Source: Candidatus Methanolliviera sp. GoM_oil (GTDB taxonomy: Archaea > Halobacteriota > Methanoliparia > Methanoliparales > Methanoliparaceae). From it: a stretch of DNA of 24,206 bases. The stretch spans positions 1 to 24,206 of the forward strand of contig CABGHG010000009.1 of the NCBI GenBank assembly GCA_902158735.1, given 5' to 3'. Both the position numbers and the translations under genes were made by a program. A model generated the notes under the pieces. That model did not search any database. It was not told the DNA's origin and saw nothing but the letters and a program-made list of their open reading frames with translations. Below, one piece after another: positions 20,290 through 24,206 of this stretch (position 1 is the first letter of the stretch; the number at the start of each line of letters is the position of its first letter).

Positions 20290-22032
20290 TCATCTTGCCG
20301 AAGCTCTGTGAAATGACCTATTCGGTTCTATCGAAGAGAATTTTAGCCGATAAAATCTCCAATAAAATTTATCCGCTTCATCGTCCATATCAAAATTGAA
20401 TATTTCTGGATGAATTTTATTTGCAATGCACATCAATCCCAATATCCATCTTGGGCTTCCAAAATCCCAGCCCGGATAGATTCGATATACATTCTTATCT
20501 TTAATCGCATCTACAACCAAATCATTCCTCAGACAATAATCATAAAAATCAGAGACAGGAGAAGATAAGAAACCGGATATAAAAATAACCTCTGGATTAA
20601 GATCGTTAAATTCGTCTCTTGAAATATTGATTCCAGGTTTTCCCTTTCTTTTTATCAGTTTATTTACACTCTTTCCGCCCGCCGTCTCGACGAGATCGTT
20701 CTCGAATCTCTCTTTGTTCAGTGCAAATAGAGGATACCCCATCGAGTAATATACCCTTGGTTCATCGGCACCTTTAGATCTTGAAGCGATAAAATCCACT
20801 TTGTTCTCTATATAACCGATTAATTCTTCTCCTTTATCTTCTCTATCGCTCAATTTTGCGAAGTATCTTATTATATTAAGATATGAATCGATCTCCTGTA
20901 TCTTTTCGTGAAATTCTTTGAAGTAATCACTTCTTATAACATCAGACCAAATCTTTCCAATCTCTTTATCGTCGGCATCGACCGCCACTAATATCGCGTG
21001 AATCATCTCCAAAGCTCTCGTATATCTGTATCCTCCAAAGAAACCCTTTTCATCAAATTGCTCATCGCTTATGACCCCCTCAAACGGAATTTTATATCCA
21101 CATTCGCACAAACCTTCGGATCTGTTTCCGCTCACCCTCGATCCCATCGGGCCATAAAACTCCCGCTCAAATACCGTTTTTCCACAATTTGAACATATCG
21201 TATTTAGATATTTTGTTCCTGGAGAGTTGAATAGATAAACATAGTTCAGATAATCTCTTAATTCGTCGCACAACACCTCTGATTCTCTTATCGTCGGTTC
21301 AAGATCGATGCTTGCATCTCCAAATGGTATAAACCGCATGACTTGAAATGGAATATCTTTAGAGATCGATGAGACATATCTTGCAGTCTTTATTACTTCG
21401 TCCTCAGATCCCTTTATATATACCGTGGCGACCTCGACGTGCACATTACTATCGTATAGTAATTTCATATTTCTGAATACAAACTTTGAACTTTTGGCCC
21501 CACATGATCTATATCTGTCATCTGAATATCCCTTGATACCGATATTTACGAAATCTATATGGGGAATTAATTCTCTCAGTGCTTTTTCCGTAAAATAGGC
21601 ATTCGTCGAGCATCCAACAAATAAACCGTTATCCTTTGCTCCTTTTGCAAGGTCTTTGAACGTATAATACGAGACGGTCGGCTCGTTGATGAAGAAGGAA
21701 ATTCCAATACAGTTCTCGGCGATCGCCTCTTTAACAATATCTTCTGACCTCATTCTTTTTAGTATTCCAGACACGGAATTGGCTTGATCGACCAAGATCT
21801 TAGATATGCACCCATTACATTTAAAATTGCATCCCACAGTGCCTATTTGTAGAAATTTTCCCTTTGGATAAAAGTGCAAGATCGGCATCGTCTCGATTGA
21901 GACGGGAAATGCGGCAAGGTACATATTCGGAAATCTCTCAACGATCTCATTATCTCTATTGATGTACATCTTACAGGCGCCAAACTTACCTTCTTTGATC
22001 TCACAACCGATCTCGCAGATGCCACATCTCAT
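20290..22032 (-). CDS. Radical SAM enzyme fused to a substrate-binding-protein C-lobe
   Basis: The 580-aa fusion is counted from ATG 22032. Residues 3-19 hold a Cys cluster (C-G-I-C-E-I-G-C, Cys19). C-N-F-K-C-N-G-C (Cys68, 72, 75) is the CX3CX2C cluster of radical SAM enzymes, and F-F-I-N-E-P-T-V (113-120) matches the AmmeMemoRadiSam/PFL-activase-like group. A zinc-ribbon-like set (Cys280, 283, 309, 311) follows. From about 376 the protein becomes the linker helices and C-lobe of a BtuF-type binding protein: G-E-E-L-I-G-Y-I-E-N-K, P-R-V-Y-Y-S-M-G, L-V-E-T-A-G-G-K-S-V, L-N-P-E-V-I-F-I-S-G, V-Y-R-I-Y-P-G. There is no signal peptide, so the binding lobe is cytosolic. GTGAT upstream favours ATG 22032 over ATG 22059. 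Confidence 0.82.
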   Translation of the reverse strand: MRCGICEIGCEIKEGKFGACKMYINRDNEIVERFPNMYLAAFPVSIETMPILHFYPKGKFLQIGTVGCNFKCNGCISKILVDQANSVSGILKRMRSEDIVKEAIAENCIGISFFINEPTVSYYTFKDLAKGAKDNGLFVGCSTNAYFTEKALRELIPHIDFVNIGIKGYSDDRYRSCGAKSSKFVFRNMKLLYDSNVHVEVATVYIKGSEDEVIKTARYVSSISKDIPFQVMRFIPFGDASIDLEPTIRESEVLCDELRDYLNYVYLFNSPGTKYLNTICSNCGKTVFEREFYGPMGSRVSGNRSEGLCECGYKIPFEGVISDEQFDEKGFFGGYRYTRALEMIHAILVAVDADDKEIGKIWSDVIRSDYFKEFHEKIQEIDSYLNIIRYFAKLSDREDKGEELIGYIENKVDFIASRSKGADEPRVYYSMGYPLFALNKERFENDLVETAGGKSVNKLIKRKGKPGINISRDEFNDLNPEVIFISGFLSSPVSDFYDYCLRNDLVVDAIKDKNVYRIYPGWDFGSPRWILGLMCIANKIHPEIFNFDMDDEADKFYWRFYRLKFSSIEPNRSFHRASAR

Positions 22033-22037
22033 TTTTA

Positions 22038-22676
22038 TCACTTCTTGATTAATATCCATAACCCGGAATCATCATTTATCACATCATAATTAGAAATTTT
22101 CGCATCATTCAAAGCATCTTTAAACGCTTCAATGGTATTTTTTCCAAGTCTTTCTTTAACACCTTTTTTCCATTCTGGAAATGTCTTCTCCATCTCTCTC
22201 GTTACCTTCTCTTTCAATTCTGCCGTTCCAAATCCTCCACCGATATATGTTCTACCATTTGGCTTTAGGACACGATAGATCTCCTTAAACGCCCCTACTT
22301 TATCCTCCCAAAAGAATACAGATCCCCTGCTCACGATCAAATCTGCAAAATTGTCTAAAAATGGCATATCATGGACATCACTCGTTACTGTAGTAATTTT
22401 TTTGGATAATCCCTCGGTTTCAACATTCTTTTCAGCAAGTCTGCACATCTCTTCTGAGATATCGAGGGCATGAATCTTCAAATCGGTTATCTTTGCAAGT
22501 GCAATAGCTAATGGTGCAGGGCCACTCCCCACATCGATGCAGATACCTTTTTTTATCTTACATCTCTCCACGATCTGTCGGGCAACTACAGGATGCAACG
22601 GTGCAAAGATCGTCTTTGTAATATCATCAAAGTATTTAGGGGTGATCTCGTCCAAATTTCTTGTCTTGTCTGTCAT
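22038..22676 (-). CDS. SAM-dependent methyltransferase upstream of the radical SAM fusion
   Basis: The 212-aa class I methyltransferase has motif I C-I-D-V-G-S-G-P-A-P-L-A-I-A-L-A, L-D-I-S-E-E-M for the ribose-binding acid, and motif IV-like L-I-V-S-R-G-S-V-F-F-W-E-D followed by F-K-E-I-Y-R-V-L-K-P-N-G. This resembles UbiE/Methyltransf_11 enzymes. ATG 22676 has AAGGTGAGG six bases upstream, so it is preferred over GTG 22688, which lies inside that site. Its stop is five bases from the radical SAM start, so the two enzymes form one unit. Substrate unknown. Confidence 0.82.
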   Translation of the reverse strand: MTDKTRNLDEITPKYFDDITKTIFAPLHPVVARQIVERCKIKKGICIDVGSGPAPLAIALAKITDLKIHALDISEEMCRLAEKNVETEGLSKKITTVTSDVHDMPFLDNFADLIVSRGSVFFWEDKVGAFKEIYRVLKPNGRTYIGGGFGTAELKEKVTREMEKTFPEWKKGVKERLGKNTIEAFKDALNDAKISNYDVINDDSGLWILIKK

Positions 22677-22686
22677 CTCATGCCTC

Positions 22687-22728
22687 ACCTTATATGATAC
22701 ATCTCTTACCTTATATTATACATCTTCC
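22687..22728. repeat. Two tandem 21-bp units at a methyltransferase start
   Basis: ACCTTATATGATACATCTCT (22687-22706) and ACCTTATATTATACATCTTC (22708-22727) are adjacent near-copies with a 21-base period. On the minus strand each contains an AAGGT ribosome-binding core; the proximal copy supplies the Shine-Dalgarno site of the methyltransferase at 22676. Confidence 0.7.
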
Positions 22729-22757
22729 ACATATCTCATCACCTGCCATACTCTATG

Positions 22758-22976
22758 TCACCGCATACCCAAATTATCGATCATCATCTTTCTTGGCTCT
22801 TCCATCGTGGGATATACCATCTGATCGAATATCACATAGAGCACCCTCTCTTCAGCAGAAGCAGAATCTAATCGTGGGTTTGAGATAGGATCTACGATTA
22901 AGGGACGAACATATATAATACCCACAGCGATTAATACAATCACTATTGTCAGATAGAGTATAGATCACTTCTTCAT
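22758..22976 (-). pseudogene. Small membrane-anchored protein, interrupted by TGA at codon 4
   Basis: From ATG 22976 the frame reads M-K-K, TGA (22967-22965), then S-I-L-Y-L-T-I-V-I-V-L-I-A-V-G-I-I-Y-V-R, a typical anchor, and about 45 polar residues ending N-L-G-M-R, stop. The anchor makes best sense as the continuation of M-K-K, with TGA replacing a sense codon such as TGG. An A/T-rich TATA-like run (TTTAAATTATA) lies about 30 bases before ATG 22976. Translation from GTG 22943 would still give a 61-aa protein, so it may not be fully dead. It resembles the anchor region of the neighbouring binding proteins in character only. Confidence 0.45.
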
Positions 22977-23030
22977 CTTTTATTCTTTCTTCTCTTCATA
23001 TAATTTAAACTTTTGCTTTAATTTCAAAAA

Positions 23031-23102
23031 AGTAAAACAAAAACATTTGATAATAAATATTGTGGAAAAATTTTTCAATGAGTAAACTAAAACTATTTGA
23101 TA
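23031..23102. promoter_or_regulatory. Two 22-base motif copies flanking a palindrome, upstream of tfx
   Basis: Copy 1 (23031-23052) and copy 2 (23081-23102) both start AGTAAA and end ATTTGATA, with an A-rich centre. They are 50 bases apart, about five helical turns, and the perfect palindrome GAAAAATTTTTC (23065-23076) lies between. Copy 2 ends 10 bases before the tfx ATG, so binding there would block tfx expression. A third copy is at 20243-20264. Confidence 0.55.
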
Positions 23103-23112
23103 GAGGAAAAAT

Positions 23113-23520
23113 ATGGGAAACGAAACGGTGCTAACGGATAGACAGATAGAGATACTCAAAATCAGAACGTGCGGTAGTTCTCAGAGTGAGATCGCAGATA
23201 TATTTAAAACGACCAAGCAAAATATCTCTTCGATAGAGAGGGCGGCGCGGAGGAAGATAGAGAGAGCTAAAAACACGATAAAATTTGTGAAAATGCTAAA
23301 AGCCCCTGTATGGATTGTGATAAAGGAGAATACGCCCCTGGATGAAATTGTCGAAAAGATATATGCAGAGGGAGACGATAAGAATATTCATGCGATATAT
23401 GACGAGACAGCGCTCACAGCGAAGGTCGAGGAAGATGCCAAAGGAAAGATAAGACACAGGAAGGCGTTGGCAAAGTTAGAGATAGGCATAACAGAAGGAG
23501 GGGATGTGATCGTATTGTAG
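23113..23520 (+). CDS. tfx: Tfx-family DNA-binding regulator
   Basis: The 135-aa product has a helix-turn-helix in residues about 8-52 (L-T-D-R-Q-I-E-I-L-K-I-R, S-Q-S-E-I-A-D-I-F-K-T-T-K-Q-N-I-S-S-I-E-R-A-A-R-R-K-I) followed by the Tfx C-terminal domain (A-P-V-W-I-V-I-K-E-N-T-P-L-D-E-I). In Methanothermobacter, Tfx binds at the fmdECB operon, which encodes molybdenum formylmethanofuran dehydrogenase. Here fmdE and fwdDB lie about 13 kb away in the window, while the immediate neighbour is the radical SAM/methyltransferase unit. AGAGG at 23102-23106 is the ribosome binding site. It ends with TAG. Confidence 0.88.
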   Translation: MGNETVLTDRQIEILKIRTCGSSQSEIADIFKTTKQNISSIERAARRKIERAKNTIKFVKMLKAPVWIVIKENTPLDEIVEKIYAEGDDKNIHAIYDETALTAKVEEDAKGKIRHRKALAKLEIGITEGGDVIVL

Positions 23521-23543
23521 AATTGAAGCCCCCTCATTTTAGC

Positions 23544-24206
23544 TCAAAGGAAATATTCCAAATTTATCTCCATCGCCACGATCGGATATTCGAGCTTAAA
23601 ATTCCATACAACCTCAGGATGCATTTCTCCAAAGACTCCAACTTTTCTCTTATTTACGTAAATATCACCGCTTCTCCCCTCCAAAAATGCCGGGTCGGTC
23701 GAATTCTTTATCTTCCCCTCCATCTCCATCTCTCTGAATAACGCATCTATATAAGATCTTACCTCGGAGAATTCGGCATCCGAATGTATAGATACAGCGG
23801 CAAGGCTCTCTCTCGTTCTACCATCTAAAATCACATCTCCGATCTCAAATATCCTCTGAGGGAGATCTCTGTGCTTATTGAATGATAATAGTTCGATCAG
23901 ATTTGGTAATATCGTTCTTCTCATCATCGTATGTTCTGTGCTTATCGGATTACTGACCGTAGCGATCTCTTCCTTCTTTCCATTTATTCGCCTCATCCAA
24001 TCAAATTCTTTCTCTTCGTTCGTCAACGTAAACGTGATCACCTCAAAGAAACAGAGTCCAATCATCACCTCTCTGATCTTGGATGAGAAGACCTCCATCT
24101 TGTGAGGGCTTCCCATCGTCAGGGTCTTTGGAAATTCTGGTCTTATATTTTCATATCCATAACCGATCGCGGCATCCTCAATGATGTCCCACGGATGAAG
24201 AATATC
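23544..24206 (-). CDS. pheT: Phenylalanyl-tRNA synthetase beta subunit, 3' part
   Basis: Only the C-terminal 220 residues are in the window; the gene runs off the right edge. The visible part starts D-I-L-H-P-W-D-I-I-E-D-A-A-I-G-Y-G-Y-E-N-I, the conserved PheT motif after the B5 domain, then R-E-V-M-I-G-L-C-F-F-E-V-I-T-F-T-L-T and N-P-I-S-T-E-H-T-M-M-R-R-T-I-L-P-N-L. It ends F-G-E-M-H-P-E-V-V-W-N-F-K-L-E-Y-P-I-V-A-M-E-I-N-L. Archaeal PheT lacks the bacterial C-terminal anticodon-like domain, consistent with the stop here. It is a housekeeping gene, convergent with tfx. Confidence 0.95.
   Translation of the reverse strand, partial: DILHPWDIIEDAAIGYGYENIRPEFPKTLTMGSPHKMEVFSSKIREVMIGLCFFEVITFTLTNEEKEFDWMRRINGKKEEIATVSNPISTEHTMMRRTILPNLIELLSFNKHRDLPQRIFEIGDVILDGRTRESLAAVSIHSDAEFSEVRSYIDALFREMEMEGKIKNSTDPAFLEGRSGDIYVNKRKVGVFGEMHPEVVWNFKLEYPIVAMEINLEYFL

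Noticed and set aside
22661..22888. Plus-strand frames over the methyltransferase start region
   Set aside because: They are created by the tandem 21-bp repeat and T/C-rich sequence, with no ribosome binding site or homology.

Overview
This window looks like a piece of a methanogen-type or methane/alkane-oxidising archaeon. It encodes two formylmethanofuran dehydrogenase subunits (fwdB, fwdD), an FmdE-family protein, a Tfx-family regulator, a CbiZ corrinoid amidohydrolase, archaeal BRE/TATA promoters, several leaderless-looking starts and pheT. The exact lineage (ANME-1-like, Syntrophoarchaeia or methanogen) cannot be settled from sequence reading alone. The window begins with a 127-base stretch identical to 8433..8559. 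That length is a common maximum k-mer size of de Bruijn assemblers, so base 1 may be a contig edge.

Layout. (1) 177..4355 is a corrinoid salvage and uptake locus: cbiZ (minus), then divergently btuF, a Cys-rich metal-binding mini-protein, btuC, and btuD with an extra C-terminal domain. (2) 4583..7671 is an accessory stretch with its own terminator/promoter boundary. It holds four very small proteins that share an N-terminal segment (about M-F-G-E-I-K-x-M-L-K-N-E-D-A) and then diverge completely. Also here are a 37-residue Cys-rich peptide with a near-identical start context, a hydrophobic 109-aa protein, a secreted DUF4430-like protein (related to the transcobalamin C-terminal domain) and a coiled-coil lipoprotein. 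I do not recognise the mini-protein family; it is the best candidate for something undescribed. (3) 7728..7964 holds a purH tail remnant and an array of four triloop hairpins. (4) 7979..10202 carries fmdE, convergent with fwdD-fwdB. (5) 10286..12344 is an AT-rich restriction-modification island: a ribbon-helix-helix mini-protein, a beta-class DNA methyltransferase, and a convergent PD-(D/E)xK endonuclease. (6) 12664..20088 (minus) is a tightly coupled operon: three tandem membrane-anchored substrate-binding proteins, a SAM methyltransferase, a FecCD permease, an ATPase and two DUF364-type proteins. (7) 20290..22976 (minus) is a second unit: a broken small membrane protein, another SAM methyltransferase, and a radical SAM enzyme fused to the helical linker and C-lobe of a substrate-binding protein. 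(8) A Tfx regulator (plus) follows, preceded by two copies of a 22-base motif that recurs upstream of the three-binding-protein operon. The 3' part of pheT (minus) closes the window.

How the parts may work together (inference): the first locus imports and remodels corrinoids. The second imports a metal chelate or cofactor, and the cytosolic methyltransferases, DUF364 proteins and radical SAM/binding-protein chimera may modify or dismantle it. The shared motif suggests that the Tfx protein, or another regulator, controls both the importer and itself.
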